This document shows positions 22,955 through 31,486 of a stretch of 52,408 nucleotides of DNA, in pieces. How positions within the stretch are numbered: position 1 is the stretch's first letter; each line of letters opens with the position of its first letter. The position numbers and the translations under genes are program-made. The DNA comes from a virus, in the IMG/VR virus record IMGVR_UViG_3300035698_004832, positions 1 through 52,408 of that record; one strand, given 5' to 3'. The notes beneath the pieces were generated by a model that was not told where the DNA came from, searched no databases, and worked only from the letters and a program-made list of their open reading frames with translations.

Positions 22955-25306
22955 ATGGCACTTTCTGATCTGGTTCTAGGCGCAGGGCGCATGAAAACCG
23001 GGGAGTCCCGTACTCCCACGGACATCATCACGTTTATCGAGGCCCCTTGGGGCCTCGATATGAAGCTGTACCCTGTGCAGAGGGTCATCCTCAAAGCCCA
23101 CTACGGCATGGGTTTGGATGACAACCCTTTGGGGTTCCCTCTTGACGATCCGATCCCCGAGGATCACCCGCACTACGACCCCAAGTGGTTTGACATCAAT
23201 CCCCGTGCGGCACAGAACACCATCGAGATCACGAACCCGTTGACGATCCCTGACGGGGCAGACATCACCCTGGTAGACCACACAGGTGCTGCCATCTTTT
23301 TCAGGGAGGGTGTCCACTGGTCCCGCCAGGGGTCTGTTGCTGATGTGACAGCATCCATCATACAGACGCTGAGGGACAATGTCCCGGACACATTCACGGT
23401 AGATGATACGGATTACGGGCGTATCAAGGTGCTAAGCAAGGGGTATAGCATCGAAGGGAATGCTGCGGATATGCAGCTGACGCCTTGTGCTGGTTGGAGG
23501 GTGGGGCTCCCCGCCTTGGAGACGGATCAGGAGGGGTATGAGCAGCACCACCACCGCTTCTTTGCGGGTGAGGGCGGCTTCTACAAGTACCGCATCCCCA
23601 TCTCTGACTGGCGTCGTGAGAACGCTCGTGTGTACACGGAGGCAGGGTATCTCAAGTACCTGCATAGTGAGAATCGCTGCAACGTAGCAGAGATCATCCC
23701 GGGGCAGGAACGTCGTGAGATGGTTCTTTCCATTGGGCGTCGTTCTGGCAAGACGCTCCTGACTTCCTGCATCCTGGCCTATGAGACATACAAGCTGTTG
23801 CTCAAGGGCAACCCGCAGAAGCATTACGGCTCCAGCCAGTCCAACGTCATCCAGCTCATCAGTGTTGCTACTGACAAGGATCAGGCAGGGCTTCTCTACC
23901 AGGAGGCCGCCGGACATTTTGGAAAATGCGATTTCTTTGCAGCCTATATGGCGAACGCCACCCAGAGCTTCGCTACGTTCCAGACCCCTTTCGACATTGA
24001 ACGCTACGGCTCCTACGCGGAGAACCAGAAGGCCCGCTACTCGGTCAAGGTCACCTTCAAGAGCTGTGTGGCCAAGGGGCTTCGCGGTGGTGCCAACATC
24101 CTGGTTGCCTTGGATGAGGTTGCTCACTTCACAGACAAGGGTCAGTCCTCCGCAGAATCTGTCTACCAGGCAGTAGAGCCCTCTACCCGAACCTTCTCTC
24201 CGAAGGACCCCAACAACGCCACCCGTTCCGTGGGCCAGAACGAGGGTCGGATCATCATGATCTCGTCCCCTCTGGGCAAGCAGGGGCTCTTCTACAAGAG
24301 CTACCAGATCGGCTACACCAGTGGTCGTGCTGCCAAGAACATGCTCTGTATCCAGGCACCAACATGGGAGGTCAACCCCACGGTGCCCGCAGGGACGTTT
24401 GAGTCTTCCTACCTCAAGGATGCCCGTGTGTTCGACACGGAGTTCGGGGCGAAGTTCACGGACAGGTCTTCAGGCTGGATCGAGGACAAGAGAGATCTCC
24501 TTGACTGTGTGACCCCATCGCTGAGACCCAAGCAGAAGGCCCGTCCTCGTGAGCCTCACTTCCTGGGACTCGATGTGGGTCTTGTAGGGGATGGTTCCGC
24601 TGTGGCTATCGGGCATGTGGATGATAATAAGAATGTCGTCCTGGATTTCATTGAACAGATCAAGGCTGGGGAAGGGCGGTTCGAGCACTTGGAGCGGTTG
24701 GAGTTCACGGATGTTGCGGACTGGGTTTATGACCTCTCCCGGAGGTTCTACATCTCGGAGGGGATCTTTGACCAGTGGGCAGGTATTCCCATGGAGCAGG
24801 CACTGGCTGCCCGCGGTCTCAAGCAGCTGAAGTCTGTGTTTTTCACGAAGCCCAAGAGCAGTGAGATATTCCAGAACTTCAAGAACATGATGTACGACAA
24901 ACGGCTTTCACTGTTCAACTACCCTCTCAAAGAGGGGGAGGAACATTGTGACTACCTCAAGGAACTGCTGACCCTCCAGGCTGAATACCAGTCCAAGTAC
25001 ATCACGGTGGTGGCTGCTCCCAACACTCAAGGCATGCACGATGATATGTCCGATGCCCTTGTTCGTATGGTGTGGGTTGGTTCCCAGCACATGGGCAAGA
25101 TGTTGGCGGTTGGCAATTACATCGGTGGGCAAATGGGTGGGAAGGGTCCGAGGCGTAGTTCACTCACGGATCGGATGGCCACCCGGCAGAAAGCTCTTTT
25201 GGGTGGGAGCCATCCAGATCGTCAGGTGCGTCGTAGCAAGAAAAACATCATGGGCATGCCCGTGGGTGCGACACGGGGTGTGAACCCCAGAACACGTCGG
25301 GGATAA
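22955..25306 (+). CDS. terL: Terminase large subunit (packaging ATPase and nuclease)
   Basis: 783 residues from ATG 22955. Motor motifs: Walker A-like GRRSGKT (Lys266) preceded by REMVLSI, Walker B ILVALDEVAH (Asp387-Glu388) and a coupling-motif-like IIMISSPLGKQG. The RNase H-like nuclease domain shows FLGLDVGLVGDGSAVAIGHV (first Asp), a middle acidic motif around FYISEGIFDQWAG, and the final HDDMSDALVRMVWVG. Length exceeds typical TerL (450-600); an extra segment of roughly 150 residues (about 80-230) precedes the ATPase. It should cut concatemers and pump DNA into proheads through the portal encoded at 25976. Confidence 0.9.
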   Translation: MALSDLVLGAGRMKTGESRTPTDIITFIEAPWGLDMKLYPVQRVILKAHYGMGLDDNPLGFPLDDPIPEDHPHYDPKWFDINPRAAQNTIEITNPLTIPDGADITLVDHTGAAIFFREGVHWSRQGSVADVTASIIQTLRDNVPDTFTVDDTDYGRIKVLSKGYSIEGNAADMQLTPCAGWRVGLPALETDQEGYEQHHHRFFAGEGGFYKYRIPISDWRRENARVYTEAGYLKYLHSENRCNVAEIIPGQERREMVLSIGRRSGKTLLTSCILAYETYKLLLKGNPQKHYGSSQSNVIQLISVATDKDQAGLLYQEAAGHFGKCDFFAAYMANATQSFATFQTPFDIERYGSYAENQKARYSVKVTFKSCVAKGLRGGANILVALDEVAHFTDKGQSSAESVYQAVEPSTRTFSPKDPNNATRSVGQNEGRIIMISSPLGKQGLFYKSYQIGYTSGRAAKNMLCIQAPTWEVNPTVPAGTFESSYLKDARVFDTEFGAKFTDRSSGWIEDKRDLLDCVTPSLRPKQKARPREPHFLGLDVGLVGDGSAVAIGHVDDNKNVVLDFIEQIKAGEGRFEHLERLEFTDVADWVYDLSRRFYISEGIFDQWAGIPMEQALAARGLKQLKSVFFTKPKSSEIFQNFKNMMYDKRLSLFNYPLKEGEEHCDYLKELLTLQAEYQSKYITVVAAPNTQGMHDDMSDALVRMVWVGSQHMGKMLAVGNYIGGQMGGKGPRRSSLTDRMATRQKALLGGSHPDRQVRRSKKNIMGMPVGATRGVNPRTRRG

Positions 25307-25312
25307 TAGACA

Positions 25313-25558
25313 ATGCGGCAGTCACCCACCTCTCCAGTCAACGCACATCATCGGATGATGCTCTCTCTGCTCAAGGGCACAGTTTTCGCGCCTACCCCGG
25401 AGGAGTTGGAGAAGGTTTCCAGGGTGTTTGTGCGTGCTGGGGGCTCCTGGGAGCATTTGTTCAAGGGTGCTGTGAAGGACACGACACTCCTACGTAAGGT
25501 TTTGAAGATTGCCCGTAAGAAGGGTCTCCTAAGCAAAACGTCCAATTGGGCTGAGTGA
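25313..25558 (+). CDS. Small basic protein, unknown
   Basis: 81 residues, beginning 6 bases after terL. Mostly helical: VNAHHRMMLSLLKGTV, PEELEKVSRVFVRAG, then a strongly basic stretch LRKVLKIARKKGLLS. No family recognised. Location between terminase and portal suggests a head-assembly accessory role, but nothing in the sequence proves this. Confidence 0.5.
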   Translation: MRQSPTSPVNAHHRMMLSLLKGTVFAPTPEELEKVSRVFVRAGGSWEHLFKGAVKDTTLLRKVLKIARKKGLLSKTSNWAE

Positions 25559-25595
25559 TGGGTATGGTCTTGGATACGTCTGAGAGGTTTCATAC

Positions 25596-25979
25596 ATGGC
25601 ACGACTTCGCAAAGGCTCCTTGGCATCTCCCGCTGATAGGGAGATTCTGGGCCATGTGGCAGCAGCGGAGAGGGCCCTTCGCAAGGCTTTGGATGCTTGT
25701 GTCCTAGCTAAGAGGCAATCTCGGTCCCCAGGCAGCAATCTCCGTATGGCCCGCGTGATCAGAACACAGCGGGATCTACATCGGGTGATGGCGGCTCTGT
25801 CAAATGTGCATCGCATCGTACCCCTTCATGACATGGGCGAGCAGGATCCGGGTGAGCTGGATCGTGATCTCATGTCCCCAGAAGAGCGTGCAGCCTTTGA
25901 TGCTGTGGAAGACCAGCGAGAGGACTTGTTGGCAGCAGTAGCAGAGAAGTTGACGGCAGCCTGGGAGAGTGCTGAATGA
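25596..25979 (+). CDS. Helical protein upstream of portal, unknown
   Basis: 127 residues, nearly all helical with Ala/Leu/Arg/Glu heptads (ADREILGHVAAAERALRKAL, RTQRDLHRVMAALSNV, DAVEDQREDLLAAVAEKL). Translation is coupled to the portal gene by an ATGA overlap. No motif recognised. Candidate assembly factor or head-completion protein. Confidence 0.55.
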   Translation: MARLRKGSLASPADREILGHVAAAERALRKALDACVLAKRQSRSPGSNLRMARVIRTQRDLHRVMAALSNVHRIVPLHDMGEQDPGELDRDLMSPEERAAFDAVEDQREDLLAAVAEKLTAAWESAE

Positions 25980-27748
25980 CCAAGAACACACTTGAGAAAC
26001 CTCCGTTCCCGGAGAAGGCCCCCACTTCACAGAAGCGATTGGCCTCTACCTCCATGTCAGAACCCCAGGAAGGTCGTGTAGTGGCCAAGGTGCGCCCGCG
26101 CCCCAAGGTCAAGACAGGAAAGCCCAAGCGGCTGGACAAGGTCGCTGCAATGCGGGTGGCCTCCTGTGGTGGCGGCGGTCTTTCAACCTCTGGCTCGGAA
26201 AGTGCCTCCTTCGGCAACTTCTACAGCCCAGAGCTGTCCACGGACTTCTTGGAGCTGGCACAGTCCAAGACTGAGCAGTGGGCCTACTACCGCTTCTTCT
26301 ACAACGCCGATCCCTTTGTGGGACAAGCCATCGATCTCCATACGGAGCTGCCCCTCTCCCGTGTACGCTTGGACATCCCCGAGGCCAAGAGCCGTGAATT
26401 GGCGATGAAGTCCACCCGGTTCTGTAAGCACTGGGCGAAGGACATTCAGCTCTTGCGGAAGCTGTGGGGTGTGCTCCATGAGTATCACCTCATTGGGGTC
26501 GTCAACATCTACATCGAGGACAACAACCCGGAGATGCCGGAAGAGGTCCGAATCGAAAGGGTGCGGGAACTCCAGGAGGACGGCACCCTGGTAGAAGAGG
26601 AGCAGGAGCTGGAGGACGCTGACGAAAGGTCCGTGGCATGGCTCAAGAAGAACTACAAGGGTTGGACAGGGTTCCGTGTCATCCCCCCAGAGCAGGTGCA
26701 TGTTGAGGGGTTCCCCTCCACAGATCTGAAGCTGGTGGAGATGATCCCCGATGCCAAGACCCGCAAGCTCGTCATGGCAGCAGACAGCGGGGACGCTCGT
26801 TCCGCATCCATCGTCAACACGATGGCTCCTGAGATCGTAGAAGCCGCACGCACAGGTCAGAATGTTCCCCTGAACACCGACCCAGATGCAGGCAGCTTCG
26901 TCCATGTCCTCGAAAACAAGAAGTGCCCCTACCAGGATGGTGGGCAGTCCATCTTGGAGCGGTGTATCCGCACCCTGGTGTTCTGGGACAAGCTCCGCCA
27001 GGCCAACACCTCCATCGCTTCCCGGCACATGACCCCTATTCGGGTTGTGTACGCAGAGGACATGGACATGGCCGACGTGGAGAACCTGCGTGACCAGGTG
27101 GACATGGCCCTGCAGGATCCCGATTTCTCCATCATCGCCAACTTCCAGATCACCTGGGACGAGATGGGGTCGGATCAGCGTCTGCTAGACCTGTCCAGTG
27201 AATACGAGTTCGTGCGGCAACAGCTGTTCGCGGGTTTGGGAGTCACGGAAGGTCTGCTCACAGGTGAGTCCAGCTACTCCGGTGACCGCATCCATCTGGA
27301 TGTGATCAACACTCGGTACATGCTGCTCCGTGAGGTCATTCAGGAGTTCGTGGAAGAGCAGCTCCTGAAGCCGATGTGCAGGCGCATGGGCTTTATCGAG
27401 GAGGATGAGGACGGCCGTGATGTCGTCATCTACCCGAAGTTCAGCTTCACACGGTTGGCTCTGCGGGACAACGCGGACACTTTCGATGCCATGCTCAACC
27501 TCTACCAGAAGGGGAGCCTGGACATTGATGCCATCCTGGAACTGCTGAATATCGATCCGGTGGCCACGAAGGAGAAGCTGGACAGGGACAAGTTCACCCT
27601 GAACGATGCTGCCTTCAGCGAGGTGCTTCGAGGCATCTACGGTGAGGCAGGACGTGCATTGGCGGCAGATTCCGACGTGTTGGAGATCATTGCCAAGAAC
27701 CTGGGGCTGAAATATGAGAAGCCCAAGGAAGAAGGCGGAAGGTACTAG
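25976..27748 (+). CDS. Portal protein
   Basis: 590 residues. Portal features: early WAYYRFFYNADPFVGQAIDL (clip/stem helix region with the usual 'D-P-x-V..A-I-D' motif), LLRKLWGVLHEYHLIGVVNI, a loop GWTGFRVIPPEQVHVEGFP, SILERCIRTLVFWDKLRQAN, and the crown GLGVTEGLLTGESSYSGDRI. The N-terminal 60 residues are basic and flexible, with DKVAAMRVAS (55-64), a partial resemblance to the tag motif. It forms the dodecameric ring for DNA entry and exit and docks TerL. Residues about 498-538 are closely matched by the small protein encoded next. Confidence 0.85.
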   Translation: MTKNTLEKPPFPEKAPTSQKRLASTSMSEPQEGRVVAKVRPRPKVKTGKPKRLDKVAAMRVASCGGGGLSTSGSESASFGNFYSPELSTDFLELAQSKTEQWAYYRFFYNADPFVGQAIDLHTELPLSRVRLDIPEAKSRELAMKSTRFCKHWAKDIQLLRKLWGVLHEYHLIGVVNIYIEDNNPEMPEEVRIERVRELQEDGTLVEEEQELEDADERSVAWLKKNYKGWTGFRVIPPEQVHVEGFPSTDLKLVEMIPDAKTRKLVMAADSGDARSASIVNTMAPEIVEAARTGQNVPLNTDPDAGSFVHVLENKKCPYQDGGQSILERCIRTLVFWDKLRQANTSIASRHMTPIRVVYAEDMDMADVENLRDQVDMALQDPDFSIIANFQITWDEMGSDQRLLDLSSEYEFVRQQLFAGLGVTEGLLTGESSYSGDRIHLDVINTRYMLLREVIQEFVEEQLLKPMCRRMGFIEEDEDGRDVVIYPKFSFTRLALRDNADTFDAMLNLYQKGSLDIDAILELLNIDPVATKEKLDRDKFTLNDAAFSEVLRGIYGEAGRALAADSDVLEIIAKNLGLKYEKPKEEGGRY

Positions 27749-27757
27749 GAGTAGACC

Positions 27758-27943
27758 ATGACCGACAACCGTGAGACATTTGATGCCCTGTACGACCTGT
27801 ACCAGAAAGGAGCACTGGACAGCGATCAAGTCCTGCAGGCGCTCGACATCGACCCCGAAGCCGTCAGGGGAAAGATGGTTCGGGGTGGGGATATTGATGC
27901 TCTGGCAGCGATAGACAAGTACATCGCGTCGTTGGAGAGCTAA
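27758..27943 (+). CDS. Stand-alone copy of a portal C-terminal segment
   Basis: 61 residues with an AGGAG site. Residues 3-43 (DNRETFDALYDLYQKGALDS then LDIDPEA) align without gaps to portal residues about 498-538 (DNADTFDAMLNLYQKGSLDI then LNIDPVA); about 22 of 41 positions match. This looks like a tandem partial gene duplication now expressed separately. It could bind where the portal segment binds, acting as an assembly regulator, or be non-functional. The stop overlaps the convergent minus-strand gene by 4 bases. Confidence 0.65.
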   Translation: MTDNRETFDALYDLYQKGALDSDQVLQALDIDPEAVRGKMVRGGDIDALAAIDKYIASLES

Positions 27944-28308
27944 GCCGCTCCCCCGTAGCTGCCGCTCATCAACCGTGCATGGTACTCCTGTGTGTACAGG
28001 TGGTAGGCTGCTTCATAGCCTGCGTTTTTGATCATCCGGAGCCCTTCCTCATCGGCTTCCCGTTCGTTGTTGGTACGGGCAATGATGTGGCCTGTCTCGT
28101 GGGCCAAGATCACCAACAGGTGTTCCTCTGTGAACCAGTCCTCTGACAGAATACGGCCGTCCACAACGATGATCGGGGTTTTGATATCCTCACCAAACAA
28201 GGCGCAGGCATAGGTGTGGTCAAAGCGGCTGGGCTCATCCCCTGGATCAATGACCAGGACAGGGATGCTCTTATCGAAGGGGCTCCACGGGGGGCATGTA
28301 ATTGACAC
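27940..28308 (-). CDS. Minus-strand zinc metalloprotease-like protein
   Basis: 122 residues and the only minus-strand gene I support. Start GTG 28308-28306 is fixed by AAAAAGGAGG four bases upstream on that strand. The active-site helix LLVILAHETGHIIAR has HExxH (His85, Glu86, His89), and NEREADEEGLR nine residues on offers a Glu/Asp third ligand, in the M48/gluzincin style. No signal peptide or membrane segment. It interrupts the head operon between portal and the giant mosaic proteins, and has the opposite orientation, so it is probably an inserted accessory gene with its own promoter in the 28309-28447 gap. Substrate unknown. Confidence 0.75.
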   Translation of the reverse strand: MSITCPPWSPFDKSIPVLVIDPGDEPSRFDHTYACALFGEDIKTPIIVVDGRILSEDWFTEEHLLVILAHETGHIIARTNNEREADEEGLRMIKNAGYEAAYHLYTQEYHARLMSGSYGGAA

Positions 28309-28447
28309 AGGGCCTCCTTTTTTACTAAGCGTGCCTCTACCTAATTGACTCAGGTATCAACCCATTCCCTGAGTTTCCGCCCAAAGAGCAGGGGCCACCG
28401 TGGGTCGGTATTTCCTCTATGGCTATGGGGGGTCAGAGGTTTAGAAG
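28309..28447. other. Divergent intergenic region
   Basis: 139 bases separating the minus-strand metalloprotease from the 1,011-residue + strand gene. It must carry the promoter for the minus-strand gene, whose strong ribosome site is at its left edge, and may carry one for the + strand. No convincing -35/-10 pair was found on either strand by eye. It includes a T6 run at 28317-28322 and the repeated phrase CTCTA-type sequences seen in other gaps. Confidence 0.35.
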
Positions 28448-31400
28448 ATGCCAAAGCCACTGCCAGCACAGACGGGTTCTCTAAAAACCGCTGCCGATGT
28501 AGGGACAGACACGGCGGAGATTTATGCAATCTCCCCGGAAATGCTCTACAGGGTTCTCCAACGCAAGACGTGGGAAGAGACTGCCCGTGGGGTGTGGGGT
28601 GACAGCGATCACGGGAACATGCCCGGCCAGTGGGAGAAGATGCAGAGGATCATCCGGGAACATGGCGGGGCAGTGTTCCAGACAGGCAGGGATGGCTATT
28701 TCGATGTGAAGGTGCATGGGGGGGTTTCCGAGGGAGGGGCTATGGCTCCCTATGGGACTCTCAGTACGGAACGTGTGGCCTCGATGCACAGGGAGGCACT
28801 ACGGGCCCAGGAGATGCTCAAGTGGGTGGTGCAGCCCCTCTCCTTCCTCTCCAAGCACCACAAGGACTTCATCAACGGTCCTGTAGACGACGTGATGGAT
28901 CAGGCGTTCCGCGAGATCGCCCCCCATGTGGTCAAGGCTGTGGGGGAGGCAGAGATCGATGCCGACGTGGATGAATTCCACGATGGGGCCATTCGGGGGA
29001 AGTGGGACTATGATCGTGAGCTTCTGTCAGACCCCCCTCGCAGAGAGACCGAGGACTTCATCGAGGGGTACACTTGGGGGTTCCAGCACCCTGACATGGT
29101 GGGCACCAGGGAGCTGCCTGCTCGGGTCAAGAAGCAGGTGGTCGAGGATGCCATCCAAGAATTCCGCCACAAGGTGACGGAGAAGGTTGTCCTGAAGGCA
29201 CTCCGCTCTGTCTGGGGCAGAGTCAATCCCCTGGAGACATTCAGGACCATCATCCGCATGACCAAGAAGCACGGGTGGAAGCTCGGCCTGTTCATCGCCA
29301 GTGTGGAGATCCTGGAAACCTTCGTGATGCCCGCCGTGCTCATTCACATCACGGGTAATGCAGCTCTGGCGGTTACGGGTCAACTCCCCTTGAGCGAGAT
29401 CCTGTACGCCATCATTTTCCCCATCATGTTCCGAGGGAAGGCCGTGGACACGTTCACACCTGACGGCCACCTGGACTGGTATGAAGCCTTGTATGGAATG
29501 GTGCGGGTGGCAGAGCGGACACCGCAGTCAAACAAACTTCAGGCGACGATGGCGGTTTTTGAGGATGTTGTGGGGAACGCTGCCCGGGCTACAGGTCACC
29601 TTGGGTGGACGCGAAAAGTCCTGTCGCCAGAGCAGCAGCAGAAAATGGTGGTGGACTTGAATGGCAGTGCTAGGAACCTGCTTCCTTTGCTCACTTTCAA
29701 GTTTGAGAATCCTGCTCAAGAGGCTGGGTACAAGAAGTATCTGAACAGGATGCGGAACTACCGCAAGATGGTGAAGTCCTTCACGGTTGTGAAGGACTGG
29801 GATGACGTTGTAGCTGTGTGCGACAAAATATCTACCAAGTCCAAGGGGGTCTGGGAGAAGGTGCGGGAGTATGGCAGGGAAGTTCAGGGCGTGCTTGACA
29901 CCGTGGACACGGAGGTCCAGGGCTCCTTTGCTGTGGGGAAATTCCGGGTGATCCTGATGTCCTCCGCAAATGGTGTGTGGGATAACGAGATGCTGGAGCG
30001 CACCCGGCACGTGTTGCACAAGACCTCCCAGCTTATGGGCAAACACGGCATGGGGAAGCTCGCAGCAGGCAATGTCTGGGCGTACTCGTCACCCTCCATT
30101 CCAGGCAGGAGCAGTGTCGTTGCGTGGTATCGGATGGCAGACGATGCCTTGTGCCTTGCTTGTGGGTCCGGATGGTGGATGAGGCGCAGTATGGATGACA
30201 TCCTCAAGACCCTGGTGCATGAGCTGGGGCATCGGGCCTATTTCAAGATCCTGGGTGGCAGCGGCCGTAAGGCGTGGGCTGACTTTTTCGAGCTGTCCCA
30301 GGAAGTCCCTGATGTGCAGGGTATGATCTCCCGCTGGGAGCGTTATGTGGAGGGCGCAGGCTCTGACCTGGAGGAATTCCGGCGTGGGCATCTGCAGCGG
30401 TATCTTCCCATTGTGAAGAAACGAGATGCCAAAGAGAAATACGACTCCTACCGCGGGTACCCCACCAAGACATCGATTTCGGGTCTGCAAGCCCTGAAGG
30501 ACAAGGCCAACAGCATCAAGGTGTTCATGCACCCCGTGACGGTCTACTCTGCCTCCAACGAGGCAGAGCTGTTTGCTGAGGTGTTCTCCCATTACATCGT
30601 ATATGGGCCACAGGCCATTGCACCCGTGGTGCAAGATCAATTCAAGAGGGCACTCCCCATGGCACGACTAGGCAAAGAAAAAATCCCCGGTGGCCTCTCG
30701 GAAGGCAAGGACACCAGCGACCTCGATCCCAAAGAGATGGCGATGGGGGTCAAGGTTGAAATGGAGCATACTGGAGATCCCGCCCTGGCAAAAGAGATCG
30801 CTTCTGATCACCTTGTGGAAATCTCCGACTACTACACTCGTCTGAAGAAGATGGAGGCTGAAGCCGAGAAGCCTGGCAAGAAGGCCGCTGCCCAGAATGG
30901 CAAGAGCACCGGCAACCGCAAGTCCGTGGGCTTCTTCATCCCTCTCCCCAAGGAGCTGGCGGCGCAGTATCCGAGCAGGGCTCCTGTGGACAAATCCGCA
31001 CCCCATGTGACCTTGCTCTATGTGGGTGAAGTGACTGCAGCACGGGAGAAGGAATTCCTGGCTGTGGTGACCAAGGTGATGGCTTCGGAGCCTGGCCCCA
31101 TCAAGGCTGCCATCGGAGGGGTGGACTACTTCCGGCAGCCTGACAAGGACCAGTCGGTAGCCATCCAGACGATCAAGTTCTCTCGGGACGTGGGCGAGAT
31201 GAAGAAGCGTCTGAGGGGTGCCTTGGAGGATGCGGACTTCGTGGTGGAGGACTCGTTCCCCGGTGCCTACAGGAGCCACACGACCCTGGCCTACCTGGAC
31301 GGTACGGACTCCGTGTATGAGGGGCCTGTGCCTGTGGGTTCCTGGGAGTTCGACAGTGTCCCTGTGTGGGGGTTGCCCTCCAACCATGACATTCCCCTGG

Positions 31401-31483
31401 GGGAGTGGACGCAAGAGGCCCCTGTCAACCGCACGGCTGCTCTGGTTGAGGCCTGGGGTTCAATTCTGTGCCGTGAGGTGTAG
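28448..31483 (+). CDS. 1,011-residue mosaic protein: metallopeptidase plus 2H phosphoesterase
   Basis: Domains in order: N-terminal uncharacterised part; helical region with a long hydrophobic stretch at about 279-328 (LGLFIASVEILETFVMPAVL and LSEILYAIIFPIMF), possibly one or two membrane segments; a metallopeptidase core with TLVHELGHRAYF (His591, Glu592, His595) and a later acidic motif SNEAELFAEVFSHYI; a DUF5661-like helical segment (DPKEMAMGVKVEMEHTGDPA, about 760-800); and a C-terminal 2H phosphoesterase with two HxT motifs (PHVTLLYVG, His853; SHTTLAYLDG, His944). 2H enzymes act on RNA 2'-3' cyclic phosphates or nucleotide linkages. Likely a virion-associated, multi-enzyme protein; whether it is cleaved is not known. 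Confidence 0.75.
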   Translation: MPKPLPAQTGSLKTAADVGTDTAEIYAISPEMLYRVLQRKTWEETARGVWGDSDHGNMPGQWEKMQRIIREHGGAVFQTGRDGYFDVKVHGGVSEGGAMAPYGTLSTERVASMHREALRAQEMLKWVVQPLSFLSKHHKDFINGPVDDVMDQAFREIAPHVVKAVGEAEIDADVDEFHDGAIRGKWDYDRELLSDPPRRETEDFIEGYTWGFQHPDMVGTRELPARVKKQVVEDAIQEFRHKVTEKVVLKALRSVWGRVNPLETFRTIIRMTKKHGWKLGLFIASVEILETFVMPAVLIHITGNAALAVTGQLPLSEILYAIIFPIMFRGKAVDTFTPDGHLDWYEALYGMVRVAERTPQSNKLQATMAVFEDVVGNAARATGHLGWTRKVLSPEQQQKMVVDLNGSARNLLPLLTFKFENPAQEAGYKKYLNRMRNYRKMVKSFTVVKDWDDVVAVCDKISTKSKGVWEKVREYGREVQGVLDTVDTEVQGSFAVGKFRVILMSSANGVWDNEMLERTRHVLHKTSQLMGKHGMGKLAAGNVWAYSSPSIPGRSSVVAWYRMADDALCLACGSGWWMRRSMDDILKTLVHELGHRAYFKILGGSGRKAWADFFELSQEVPDVQGMISRWERYVEGAGSDLEEFRRGHLQRYLPIVKKRDAKEKYDSYRGYPTKTSISGLQALKDKANSIKVFMHPVTVYSASNEAELFAEVFSHYIVYGPQAIAPVVQDQFKRALPMARLGKEKIPGGLSEGKDTSDLDPKEMAMGVKVEMEHTGDPALAKEIASDHLVEISDYYTRLKKMEAEAEKPGKKAAAQNGKSTGNRKSVGFFIPLPKELAAQYPSRAPVDKSAPHVTLLYVGEVTAAREKEFLAVVTKVMASEPGPIKAAIGGVDYFRQPDKDQSVAIQTIKFSRDVGEMKKRLRGALEDADFVVEDSFPGAYRSHTTLAYLDGTDSVYEGPVPVGSWEFDSVPVWGLPSNHDIPLGEWTQEAPVNRTAALVEAWGSILCREV

Positions 31484-31486
31484 TAG

